A DNA stretch of 64,000 nt from Hemerocallis citrina (Eukaryota > Streptophyta > Magnoliopsida > Asparagales > Asphodelaceae). The translations under genes and the position numbers were made by a program. Numbering within the stretch: position 1 is the first letter of the stretch; each line of letters begins with the position of its first letter. Shown piece after piece: positions 1 through 11,078 of this stretch. The notes beneath the pieces are model-generated. The model saw only the letters and a program-made list of their open reading frames with translations, was not told the origin of the DNA and did not search any database. The stretch lies in NCBI GenBank assembly GCA_017893485.1, contig CM030366.1, positions 182,036,594-182,100,593 on the forward strand. Reading direction: 5' to 3'.

Positions 1-1
1 T

Positions 2-585
2 ATGAATCTATATAAGGATGACTCATGCTTTCTCCCTAATGAAATGATCTGGGCCCTTGCAAAAGGACCTCTAAATCCGATGACCGTGGCTGAAAATCTC
101 CTAATTAGGTCAGTAGCTAGCCGAGTAGTTGATAGACCGAATAAGCACAGTTCCTGTTCAAAGCCGGAGGAGCTCTTTTTTTATTCTATTATCAACCAAA
201 GAATAGAAAGAAGATTCTATAGAAAAAATAAGAATACAAAGAAATTGAAAATTACACAAAAAAGATGGAAACCAGAATTTTAGAAAAAACTGTGACAGAA
301 TACTTATACTAAACCTAAAAGGTTTGTAAAGAAAAAGCAATTCCGAAGGGGATGTAAATGTTTGAAATGTCACACAGAAGCACAATTTGCTAATGCCTGT
401 ACCGAAAAGATAAATGAAGCTATAATAAATGATTTACATGAGTATGGAAAACATACTCAAACATTAGACGAAATTCATACCGACAATTATTCATCCATAT
501 ATGAATTATCTTCCATAAGTGATAATGACTCTAATCAAGAGTTTGATTCCTCATTAGTAATGGAATCATTAAAATCAATATGATT
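2..585 (+). pseudogene. Caulimovirid coat-protein C-terminus and zinc-finger remnant
   Basis: One reading frame runs from the window edge to about 583 with in-frame stops at 281-283 and 293-295. From about 170 it is strongly basic (Lys/Arg rich) and leads into a retroviral-type zinc knuckle at 353-400: C-x2-C is present at 359-370 and the last Cys is in place, but the usual His is Gln. A serine- and acid-rich tail follows (about 430-583). A basic stretch, CCHC knuckle and acidic tail is the usual layout of the coat-protein end in plant pararetroviruses. The knuckle differs clearly from the one in the larger viral copy at 16730, so this looks like a separate, older lineage. It is non-functional and its left part is outside the window. 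A gag remnant of an LTR element is the alternative. Confidence 0.5.
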
Positions 586-850
586 ATTATAACTAATGCT
601 ATTTGAGGAGAGTGTCCATATATTCTACCATCTAAAGATAATATAAGTTCTTCTGCTAAGAACATAGACACATACCCTATTTTAAATGTCCCACTGAACT
701 TACGCAACACTACTGATATTGCTAAAAAAACATGTCCTACTAGACTTATGCAACACTAATGTTGTTGCTAAAAAATATGTCTTTTCATAGAGATGAAATA
801 GCAATCATTACACATAGAGTTGGTTTGAGATGCTTGAATAGCAATTGGCA
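586..850 (+). other. AT-rich tail of the viral remnant, no intact gene
   Basis: Short open pieces continue in the plus direction with stops every 20 to 40 codons. The position just after a coat-protein region and a Leu/Arg/His-rich patch near 800-845 would suit the beginning of a movement protein, but I see no decisive motif. The composition changes near 850, which I take as the limit of the viral remnant. Confidence 0.25.
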
Positions 851-1940
851 GCCTAGCCTGGAGTGTGCTCTTTTGCTCTTTCGGCTGACCTAAAAAGGGC
901 AGTTGTAATTGGAAAAGGTGTTCTTTTCCTTTCCCAAGGGCTTTGGCTGCATGAAGAGCAGAGCTGAACTTTTATGACCAGTTGAAAGTAATCATCGAAT
1001 TGCGCCTTGCATGCCCACCTTCCCTGCCACTTTGGCTTAGTCTTCTTTGTTTTCCTTTCTCCTTCCTTCAGGTAGGGGTTAAAGGCATCTGAACGTAATG
1101 CTTCCTATAGTACTCTCTCTTTGACTTTCAGTCTAGTGCCAAGTGATGTATTATAGTCATAGTGGTCGACGGGGAAGAGAGAAATGAATGAATGTCATTT
1201 TTGGAAAAATGTAGAATAATACACCTACCAATAGGAAAGCCAAAGTTAACTAACGAGCTGCGCTGCCTTCTTTTGACTACGAGCTGGATTTTTTTAAAAA
1301 ATCCCTTCCAATGAGAAAACAAGATATGTGATAGGCGTCCCATTTTGAAGCCGGGAAAGAGTAATTGAGTCAGAGCTCTCAATGGTAGTTGGTCAGCATG
1401 ATTCTTTTTTGTTTTCTTGAGCGATATAGTACGACAGGTGGGAAATCACAATCAGAGAGAAGTAACGATATGATAGATCTGCAGGTAATAGCGAAGTAGG
1501 TGAATTATCTATCTATCTCTTTCTTTAGTTGAGAGAGGGAGCGAACTCCAGGCGAATATGAAGCACATGGATACGGGGAACAAGTGCCACCTCAACAACT
1601 ATATTCTAAATAGTTAAGCTTCGCAACCCTTCCCTTTGTATCCAACCTTTCTCGATTTTCTTACTTTCCTTAGCTTGTTCAAAAAGGCTTTTTCCACTTT
1701 GCTTTGTTCATACAAGAAGTCATAAAGAAGTAACAATTAAGTTTCAGAAGACATCTTGCTCGGAAAAACTAGCTTTTCAACTGAAAGGAAGTGGATGCCC
1801 TACTAAGAAGGAGATGGAAAGAAGGGCACTTATCCCGGCATTAGGTAGTTAGGAGTGAAGGTAGTACGGGGCAGAGCCAAGACTAAGAGAGGTACCTAAC
1901 ACTGAGCTAAGTGCCCTCCTTTCCATCTCCACCTTAGTAG
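851..1940. other. Unassigned segment, organelle-like in texture, ending in an inverted repeat
   Basis: There is no credible ORF here. The composition is balanced, with many CTTTC/GAAAG-type runs as in plant mitochondrial intergenic DNA, so a nuclear mitochondrial insert is possible, but this is an impression and not a match. The segment ends in a near-perfect 33-bp inverted repeat, 1800-1832 against 1908-1940, with about three mismatches and a 75-base spacer. The right arm touches the point where the truncated LTR at 1941 begins. Confidence 0.3.
1800..1940. repeat. 33-bp inverted repeat (stem-loop) at an element boundary
   Basis: The arms at 1800-1832 and 1908-1940 are reverse complements apart from about three positions and enclose 75 bases. 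The right arm abuts the broken end of the LTR beginning near 1941. It may be a foldback element or an organelle-derived repeat. Confidence 0.6.
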
Positions 1941-2586
1941 TGTTTCGGGGAAGAGAGAGAGAGAGAGAGAATGGTTAATGGGATTAATTAGGGGTTAGGC
2001 GTTAATTAGGAGATTTGTAATGGAGTAATTAGTGGGAAATTAATTAGGGTTCAGATTATGGGGTTGTAGGGTTACGGGGTTGTTAGGATTTAGTGGAGAT
2101 AATGGGAGAGTTATGCAGTTAGAGTAGAAGTGAGTTAGGATCAGGTTGGGCTTGGGTCTTGGGCTTACACAAACTAAAATAAATAATTATAGAAGAGATT
2201 GTGATTCAAAATAGGGGCTTGGGTATAAGGCTCATACAAATAAATAAATAAATAATAATAAGGTAGTAAAAATATAGAGTGGGCTACAAAAATAAATGGC
2301 TAAATAAATCGTAGGATGGATCGGGCTTTAGTTATGTGCTTGGATAAATGAAACTAGTTGTTGTACTAATAGAATGGGCTCTTGGTTGTTTTGTTTAGGT
2401 TGAGCTTCACAAAAAAAAAAAGATCAACTAATAATAAAAGTATGGATTGAAATTGAGCTTTGACAAAATAATAGATAATCAAGAGAAATATAACAGAATT
2501 TAAAAAACCGTTTTAAAGAAGATTAGAATACAAGAATACGAAGAAAAGATAAATAAAAATCTGTACAACTGGGAACGGGAATTACA
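1941..2586 (-). repeat. Truncated 3' LTR of the LARD-like element
   Basis: This is the LTR start in minus orientation (TGTAATTCCC at 2586 reading leftward) and it matches 6494-7182. It stops at a GA tract beside the inverted repeat at 1908-1940, so about 3 kb of LTR is missing. Confidence 0.7.
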
Positions 2587-3544
2587 ATCCTACCCACCTC
2601 ACAAAAAATTTCATCCTCGAAATTCATTCAGGTGGAACGTAGGACAAGGCAAAAGCAAACTTGTGGGATAACAAAACAATGAATTAGAGAGAGAGAAACG
2701 AAATTGTGACCACACCAGAATAAGAAGGAACATAGATAGGAATGGAGTGATCGAGAATGATATTGAATAAAGATTCAGTGAATGAAGACAATATGCATGG
2801 AAGAAAGTAAATGATATCAGAAGGAAAGAAACAACACAAGACTTGTGAGATAACGAAGCAAGAAGATAAAGGAGTAGGTAGAATTTGAATCGAAGAGAGA
2901 ATGGATAGAGAAGAATTGAACCAAATAATGAGTCGATGGATGAGGATAAATACAAGGAATGCAAGGAAGCAAATAATGTAAAGAAGGAAACAAGAGAATC
3001 ATAGGACCTATGGGTTATTGGCCCACACGCTTCCGCTGCGCCGCTCTGATTAGGTGAATTCCATCATCAGCTTCATTATCCCCTAGAGTAGTCTGCACAC
3101 CTTATAGCGAACAACAATGCTTCATCTCCTAGTGATGTTTCAAGCCACTAACATGTTGGTGTAGATCCAGCCATGCCGGTTGACGAATCGAGCAGAAATA
3201 GAAAGAATGGATAATACCAGAATCAAAATGTAGTATGGGTAGGAAGGGAATGAATTTATACCCAATAAGGAATCAATGAATAAGAATGACTGCAAGGGAT
3301 GGAAGAAAATAAGAAATGAAAGAATTGAATATGAAGGGATCAAAAGTGGATCGAATAAGATTAGTATCCAGATTATAAGTTGGTTATTACATGTTCATGT
3401 GATCAATGTGGTGTGCATATCATACAGCTTAACATGGTTCGAACCTGGCTAGAGTCTATCCTGTTAAGGCCTAAACCTAACCTGGCTAACACATTAGCCT
3501 AACCTGGCTAAGGCCTAACCTAGCTCTGATACCACTAAAAACCC
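2587..3544 (-). other. Interior of the LARD-like element, non-coding
   Basis: It lies between the primer site and the 3' LTR. Minus-strand reading gives only short, low-complexity Ser/Leu/Phe-rich pieces. The final 40 bp (2587-2630) resemble the gypsy pol tail that ends in an Asn-Glu-Phe-Arg-Gly run followed by a G-rich tract. Everything between is unrecognised spacer. Confidence 0.6.
3523..3534 (-). other. Primer binding site, initiator tRNA-Met
   Basis: The minus strand reads TGGTATCAGAGC ten bases inside the LTR end at 3545. This is the complement of the initiator tRNA-Met 3' end used by most plant LTR elements, and it fixes the element's orientation. Confidence 0.85.
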
Positions 3545-6503
3545 TGTCACGCCCTGCTTCCTGTTATAAGGAAACACACGTACGTAACTGAGGCCCAGTA
3601 AATGAAATAAGTATACCAACTCATATCATCCATAAGCTGTACAATACCAGCAAGCTCAACAATACAATAATGATAATTACATGAACAAGAATACAATACA
3701 ATAATCAATATCTAGGATACAAGAACTTACAGAATACCCGAGAATACACAATGCAATAATAGTTTGTCGAGTTCTTTCTGTAACCCATCATCTGTACCTA
3801 TATAACATTTACTCAAAATAAAAATAGATGGTATCCGTTAGAGCAAGCTACGGGCCGCAAGTAGTAACAAGAAAAATAGGAACATGAAACAAGGCATAAC
3901 CTGGAAAGCAATAAGAAATGGAAAATTCAAATATGGAATGACCATGATAACGAAAAACAATATATATAAAAAGGGAGAAACAAAACTGAACAAGAAGGAA
4001 AACAAGAACTAACAATGTAATTGTAATACAACATAATCAAGTGTAATATAAGTAACCAATGAAACAAGTCTCAAAATATAACTAATCGGAAAACAGGAAT
4101 CATGTAACGGATAAACTGAAATAATGTAACATATAATCGGGAATCATGAAACTTCTAAACAGGACTCATATAACTGGAATCATGTAACTTGTAACGGGAC
4201 ACGCATGTGCTCAGTGTAAGTCTTAAGTCTATCCATCTTTTATCAATCCTATCTAATGCATGCATTCCTGTGTCCCATACCACAAGTTCAGGTGGATACA
4301 AACATGTGAACGTTTAGACTATAGTGGTGAATTATACAGGGTCATGCACTCAGAAAATCATGTAAACATGAATCGTGTGTCAGGTGGTGGATTCTAGAGG
4401 TGGCCCCCGTAGGTTCTAGAGTTGGCCCCCGTCAGCCCACGATGTGGCACTTAGTCCTACGTGGAACTTAGTTCTATGTGACTTGTAACATATAACATAT
4501 AACAGGTACGTGTAATCAGGTAATGGGTTTTAGAGGTGGCCCCCGTCATCCCACGACATGTCACTTAGTCCTACATGGCACTTAATCTCATATAACATAT
4601 TAAAAATATTATTCTGGGAAATACGGGCCCCCTTCCGAGTGCAATCTCCTATATCGCCCACTACTATGTCTTACCCTTATTACCCCAGCTTGTTATTCTT
4701 TTATAATAATTAAACATGAACATGCAACAACGAGAATGGTATCAGGACAGAATCAAGGAGGTGACAAGGGTTATGCAATGCATGTAATATATATCAGTTC
4801 ATAAATGCAAAGAATAACTTATTTATATTTAAAAACATGGAAATACGAATACTGGACAGCAAGATGTTGCTGTACAAAAATTCACTTTTCCGCTGCTACA
4901 GGAAAACGAATTCGGTTCCGTCAGGAGTTCTAGAAACTAGACTCCCTTCTGTTTCCGACACATATTCACACGATACATTTTAACAACAGAAATTAGGTCT
5001 AGCAGTCATTTCTTTATGCGTCTACTGTTCAGGCAACAGATCGGGGTCAAATTCTTATGTGTAAAATTAACTATAAATTCATTTAAAAATCTTACAAAAA
5101 TTATAAATCAATTTCTAATCATGTCTAGTATCATTCTAGTAAGTCTCATGTCATAATTTTACTGTTAACACAATGTTTTGGTCAATAAATCATGGTAGTG
5201 TACTTCAATCAGTAATCTGGAAATTAGAAACCATACAGTACTAAAAATGTGATAACTTTCAGCCTACAACTCGGAATCTGGATCCGTAAGAAGTTCCATA
5301 AACTAGATTCATAGGGATACAATAGTCATTTATAAATTTCTAATTGATATAAACTGTAACTAAGTCAAAATCTCTCTGCAAGTTAGAACAAATGGCAGGA
5401 CAGAAACATATAAATTAATATTTATGATCTTTTGATGGGCATCGAACCACAGAGGCAAATAGATTGATTCAATTCAAAATATAATGATTGATTTAATCAT
5501 AGAAAGATCACAAAGTATGAACAATACCATGGTTCAATCAATTGAGACTTATAAAGACATTTTTCGTGAACATGGATGGTAACAGATTTCAAAACACGAT
5601 AATCAAATATGAATACTAATTGTGGGAGGTCAAATAAAATGCTTATACAGAACAATAAAAATATACAAGATACTTGCCTTATAGACGAAGATTCTGAATA
5701 TGAAAGAATAACAGGAACGAGAGTCCCGACGACAACGAAAACGATGGCACAAAAACACACAAGACAGCAGCAACACAGTAAGAGATGACAACAACAACAA
5801 CAACAACAATAAGGGCGACAGCGGCAACGAAGCAACGACGACGGTGGCTTCGACGCTGCGATGGGCTGGACAGTAAGGGAGTACTGGGTTGTGGTGGTAA
5901 AGCACAGGCGGAGCGCAGCGATGGAGATGAGTGTTGTGGTGGAGGTCGAGGATGGAGGGCGGTGGTTGCTAGCGATGAGGGGGTAAGTCAGGGCGACGAG
6001 GAACGTCGAGGAGGTGGCGGCAGAGATGCCGAGGGTGGCGAGGTGTACTGGCAGTGTGAAGGCAGGGCGAGAACGGGGCAACGAGGAGGAGAAGTGGTCG
6101 ATGATGGAGGAGGATGTGCGGCGTTGAAGAGCAGCAAGGTGGAGGACAAGGTGATGGTAGCAGCGACGGTGGTCGCAGCAACGATCAATGATGGCTCGAC
6201 GGGGTGGGTGGCGACGAGCGGGATCGAGGTGGCAGTTGGAGGTGCTGATCAGGGTGACTGCGAGAGGAAGCTTCGGGTTGCCAGTGCTTGCGGTAGCAAG
6301 GTGGAGGCGATGCAGGGGCTTGAAGACGTGGTGGTGAGGGCTTCGGGCGGCAGTGGAGGCTTGGGTGTGCACGACGGTGGTTGTCGAGGTGGTCGCTGCG
6401 ATGGAGGAGGAGCAGCAGGGGACGGTGGATGCAAGGGGGTTACTCGAGCAATTGCGAGGAGGGTGAAGGTTGGTAATGGGGTGGGTTTCGGGAGTGGTTT
6501 CGG

Positions 6504-6564
<61 letters not shown>

Positions 6565-7182
6565 GGGGGTTAATGAGATTAATTAAGGATTAAGGGTTAA
6601 TTAGGAGATTTGTAATGAAGTAATTAGTGGGGAATTAGTTAGGGATCAAATCATGGGGTTGTGGGGTTATGAGATTGTTAGGATTTAGTGGATATATTGA
6701 GGGAGTTATGTAGTTAAAGTAGAAGTGAGTTAAGATTGGGTTGGGTTTGGGTTTTGGGCTTATACAAAATAAAATAAATAATTATAGAAGAGGTTGAGAT
6801 TCAAAATATGGTCTTGGGTATAAGTTTCATATAAATAAATAAATAATAATAAGGTAGTAAAAATATAGAGTGGGTTACAAAAATAAATGGCTAAATAAAT
6901 CGTAGGATGGATCGGGCTTTAGTTATGGGCTTGGATAAATGAAACTAGTTGTAGTACTAATAGAATGTGCTCTAGATTGTTTTGTTTGGATTGAGCTTCA
7001 CACACACAAAAAAGATCAACTAATAATAACAATAGTATGGATTAAAATTGGGTTTTGACAAAATAATAGATAAGCAAGAGAAATATAACAGAATTTAAAG
7101 AAACGATATTAAAGAAGATTGGAATACAAGAATACGAAGAAAAGAGAAATAAAAATCCATACAATCGGGAACAAGGGTTACA
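3545..7182 (-). repeat. Complete 5' LTR (3.6 kb) of the LARD-like element
   Basis: Its ends are TGTCACGCC (plus strand, 3545) and GGGTTACA (7182), giving TG...CA in the element's own sense. It contains several GTGGCCCCCGTCA-type motifs (4396-4545), a GC-rich island at 5780-6480 (open in several frames but with biased, repetitive composition) and a GA microsatellite at 6508-6563. A homologous LTR lies at 36550-40340. Confidence 0.75.
6508..6563. repeat. GA microsatellite
   Basis: A nearly pure (GA)n tract within the LTR. The corresponding tract in the 3' LTR at 1950-1970 is much shorter, so it changed length after insertion. Confidence 0.9.
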
Positions 7183-7304
7183 TGTTCCAAATAAGATACT
7201 GTAATTATTGGTCAACAAATTTCAATATATCGATTATCTTCATACCTCTATGTGCTAGAAGAGAGGGGGGGGGGGGGGAGTAATGTGCTTTTGAACCCCA
7301 AATG
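7183..7304. other. Spacer with a 14-G run
   Basis: Short unassigned sequence between the LARD-like element and the LINE. 7265-7278 is an uninterrupted run of 14 G, which could be real or an assembly or polishing artefact. Confidence 0.6.
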
Positions 7305-7698
7305 TTTTTTTTGGAAGAAAATGTAGAGTATGGCCACTATATTTTATTAATAAGGAGTTAATAAAACAAACTAAGAGTACTGAGCCAAGTACAAGGTCCT
7401 ACAACACAACAAAATTACATACCTCCACCCCAAGCATGGTGGGTGGGATAATAGAAGAAAAGAATCGGCAAAATATACATGCATATAAACAAAATACATC
7501 AAATCCCCCCAACAAACCCTTGGGTGGTGGGGATCTATCAACGGTACAGTGCTAAGCTGTCAGTCAGTCAGTCGATTGTCGGGCCTATCTCGACTTCAGC
7601 ATCATCATAGTCCTCTACCTGGAAGACGCTCGCAATTCTCCCTCTGGGACCTGTTGCAGCCACATTAGCCCAAAAGAAAATAAGATGCATAATATGAG

Positions 7699-8387
7699 TT
7701 AAATTAGCAAATTATTACAAGTTCCACAAAAATAACAATTATTCCTGTCTAGCCATAGAACCCAGGTCGTTGCAGCGATAGCAATAAACCAAGCTTCTCT
7801 CGTGGTTCTTCTCTCAGTAGCGAACTTTGGACCTACCCACAGTTCTTCATACCCACTAGGATACTGATTCGTCCCTAGGACACTGAGTACCTCAAAGAGT
7901 ACCGCTTTGCTCCTAGGACACTGTAGAAAAAGGTGGTCTATAGTCTCAGGGGCAGCGTTGCAGAACCCACAACAAGAATCAACATTTGGTTGGCGTTTGG
8001 TTAAGTTTATTCTAGTCAAAATTGCATCATTGAGCACCAGACATAAGAAAACTTTAATTTTCAGTGGGGCTTTCGGCTTCCAAATAACGGTCGACTAATT
8101 TGGGGTACATTCCCTAAAGTGAATACGGTTATACAGGGAATGAATGGTGAATGTGCCATTCTTTTCCAGTCCCTAAGACTTCCTATCAGGACTTTGAGAT
8201 CAATTAATTCCAGCATTGGTGATATAGGTATGAAGTTCCATGAGTCTAAGCTAAGAGCCTGAGTCCAGATTTTGTTTAAAGCCCAATTTCCAGGCGTTTC
8301 TTTTCCATGCTGCGGCCACCGTACAGTGCGGTTGCGACGCCTGATCATAAAGATCGGGGAATAGAGCTCTAAGTGTGTGGTCCCCAC
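7699..8387 (-). pseudogene. LINE A ORF2, C-terminal zinc-binding region (zf-RVT)
   Basis: 8387-8061 and 8037-7699 are the last part of ORF2. The segment near 7950-7880 has C-x2-C...H-x4-C spacing (CGFC...HLFLQC), the zf-RVT signature of plant LINEs, followed by the Trp-rich WVLWLDRNN motif. A frameshift separates the two pieces. The 3' UTR follows from 7698 to the T-run at 7305. Confidence 0.75.
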
Positions 8388-10530
8388 ACCACGTATCCCA
8401 CCAGAAGCGATGGTGAGTCTGCCATTACCGATAATATCTCGATAATATCATAAAGATCGGGGAATAGAGCAAGACTCATATCTCGAAGATCAATAATACC
8501 TAGACCGCTGTGTATCTTCTTCATACAAGCTTTCTCCCATCTGATAAGGTGATATTCGCTTCTATCGGAGTTTGTCCCTTTCCATAAGAAAAGTTTACGA
8601 GTCCAGTCAATCCTCTGAACAACCCATCGCGGCATTTCAGAGAAGGACAAATAATAGGTTGACAGATTTAAGAGGACTGCATTAATAAGCATGACTCTCC
8701 CTCCCAAAGATAGAGCTTTACCTTTCAAGCCTGCCAGACGGTTCTCAATCCGGTCAATGATGGGTAAATAATCAACCTTCTTTAGTTTCCCCGATCTCAG
8801 TGGCAGCCCGAGGTACTTAATTGGGAAACTCTCGGTGGAGCAATTGAGATTCGTGGCATGTTCTAGTGCCTCTTCTGTAGATATGGCAATGGGGATAAGA
8901 GCACTTTTCTTGAAGTTAACCCTGAAGCCAGACCAAGCTTCAAAACTATACAGAATTCCTTTGAAGGCGTTGTTTCCCCGATGTTGAGATTTCCAAGTAG
9001 GAGGGTATTTTCTGCATACTGTAGGATTGAACAGCCTTGGCGATTGGCTCCCTTGGCCACCGGCGAGATCCAACCTGTTCTACTGCAGTTAGCCATCATG
9101 GATCAAAGTACATCTGCCACAATGGTGAAGAGGATGGGGGATAGCGGATCTCCTTATCTGAGGCCCTGTTTGCATGAAAATGGGTGTCCCGAGACCCTAT
9201 TCACCAATATTGCAATCCTGCTGGTGGTAAGACATGTGTGGATCTATCTGATCCATCTAAACCCAAATCCTCTTCCAGCCAGCACTTTAAGAAGACAGTC
9301 CCATTCCATCGAATTATAAGCTTTCTCGAAGTCCAGCTTCAGGAGATAGCTCTTAGCATTTGACATGTGGCATTGGTGGATAACTTCTTCAGCCATGGCT
9401 ATACTGTCCTGAATACATCGTCCTTTAATGAACCCCATCTGATCGTGACTAATGAGTCCATCCATCACCTTTCCTAGTCTATTAGTGAGATTCTTGGTAA
9501 TGATCTTAACTGAGCAATTTAGGAGACTAATAGGGCAAAAGTCACCCACCTGCATAGAGTCTTCCTTCTTAGGGATCAGTACAATCTCCGCAAAATTAAT
9601 TCTACCTAATTTGAGGTTATAGTTGTAGAAATCAGCAAACAACTTTAGCAGTTCGTCTTTGATTTCCTCCCAGAATGTCTGGTAGAAAAGGATTGGGAAA
9701 CCATCTGGCCCTGGGGCTTTATCCTTTCCAAGTTGCTGGACTTCCTTTGAGATTTCCTTCTCTATAAAGGGTGTTTCTAGGGCTCGAAACGAAGGGTCTG
9801 AGATGCCCGTCGTGTCCTGCCAAAACTCGTGGTGAAGAGGGACTCTCAAATCTACTTTGTATCCAAAACGACGCTTGAAATGAGATTGGAATGCCACTCT
9901 GATATCCTCGTCACCTTGAAACATTTCTAAATCCGAGTGGATCGGGTGAATGAGATTAGATCTACGTTGGGCACTGGCTACTCGATGGAAGAATGCCGTG
10001 TTCGCGTCTCCTTCTTTGAGCCACAAAATCGTGTACCGTTGTTGCCATTTGATTTCCTCAAGCCTATAGAGTTGGTCAATTTTCTGTCGGAATTGGAGCA
10101 ACCTATTCTGCTAATCCTGTAGCAGGTCTCTAGTTTCTTCAGTTTTCTCAAGTTCCTCAATACTCTCAAGAAGGGAATCTTTTGCCCTCCAAATCAGCAC
10201 AAATCTGGTCCAGTTCTATTTCCTGAGCTTTGCCCGAAGTCTTCTAACTTTTTCGCACCAAATAGCGGTTGCTTCGGTTCCTCTAATCGTTCGGGACCAA
10301 TTCTCGCAGACCATGTGATGGAAGCCCTGGATTTCTAACCATGCTTTCTTGAATCTAAACTTTGGAGATTTCCAAGGTTGCACTTCACCAGAAGACAAGA
10401 TAATAAGGACATGATCCGAGGTTGGTTTAGGTAGGGATTTAGCTGAAGACATCAGAAATTTGGTCTCCCAGTCAGTGGAGACAAAGATCCTATCAAGTTT
10501 AGCTAAAATGGGCGACGATTGCATGTTAGA
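8369..10530 (-). pseudogene. LINE A ORF2, reverse transcriptase
   Basis: 10524-10216 carries the spacer after the endonuclease. 10101-9244 carries RT blocks: DKAPGPDGFP, a GRCIQDSIAMAEE helix, and [14 protein letters not shown], which holds the first catalytic Asp. After a frame change near 9240 the catalytic motif is read at about 9010-9020 as QYAENTLLLGN, so the Asp-Asp pair of YADD is lost. 8960-8369 continues with the typical IKYLGLPLR and GRVMLINAVL segments. At least three frame changes are present. Confidence 0.8.
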
Positions 10531-10559
10531 CCAGGTGAAGAGCCTGTCGGTGATGGAAT

Positions 10560-11078
10560 GTCAACCAGTTCTAGGTCTGTGATAACCTTATTAAATGCTT
10601 CCCTATCAGATTCACTGAAACCTCTACCTCTATGTTCTGATGCGAACCTAGTGATGTTAAAATCTCCCCCCACCACCTAGGGGTGCGGCCAAATTGTGTG
10701 AATCGCTCTTAGTTCTGTCCATAAAGCCATCCTGGATGCAGAAGTGTGTGGCCCATAGACCACCGTAATTGATTGGGTCCACAAGTCGGTTTTCCGCTGG
10801 AGCAAGACCGAAATTGAAAATTGGCCGTAGAGAACGTCTAGGCAGAAAAACGTCTCGGGGTTAAAACCAAGGGAAATACCTCCAGATGCCCCAGTAGATG
10901 GGCACATTCTCCATTCAGATATTTGATTCCCCCACAATCTACTAAGTCTAGACATATGTGATGGTTTGGTCTCTTGAAGACCAACTATGTTAGCTTTTGA
11001 TTTAGCGATGACCTCCCTAACCATTTCTCGCTTATCCCGCCTACCCAGGCCTCTCACATTCCAGAATAGAGCCTCCAT
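10560..11078 (-). pseudogene. LINE A ORF2, endonuclease domain
   Basis: It begins at the ATG at 11078-11076, which overlaps the ORF1 stop. The start is a typical L1 AP-endonuclease: an N-W-N-type motif (FWNVRGLG), then LQETK about 30 residues later with the catalytic Glu, and VYGPH near the middle. An in-frame stop at 10677-10679 cuts the domain just before the expected G-D-F-N motif, which is still readable past the stop. The domain nicks target DNA to prime reverse transcription; this copy is broken. Confidence 0.8.

Larger units (their letters stand above)
1941..7182 (-). mobile_element. Non-autonomous LTR retrotransposon with very long LTRs (LARD-like)
   Basis: Read on the minus strand, the element has a 5' LTR at 7182-3545 (3,638 bp), a tRNA-Met primer site at 3534-3523, an interior of only about 960 bp with no coding capacity, a purine-rich tract just before 2586, and the first 646 bp of a 3' LTR (2586-1941). 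The two LTR copies match closely over their shared part (about 6494-7182 against 1938-2586), with scattered substitutions and a longer GA run in the 5' copy. LTRs much longer than the interior and no gag-pol define a large retrotransposon derivative. It must have depended on an autonomous gypsy-type partner: the last bases before the 3' LTR resemble the 3' end of gypsy pol. The 3' LTR is cut at 1941, so no target duplication can be checked. Confidence 0.75.

Noticed and set aside
5497..6573. Long open frames on both strands (291 and 262 codons) in a GC-rich block
   Set aside because: They lie inside the 3.6-kb LTR, overlap each other on opposite strands and have Thr/Gly/Cys or Pro/His-rich low-complexity translations. 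The related LTR at 38530-39300 does not conserve either protein.
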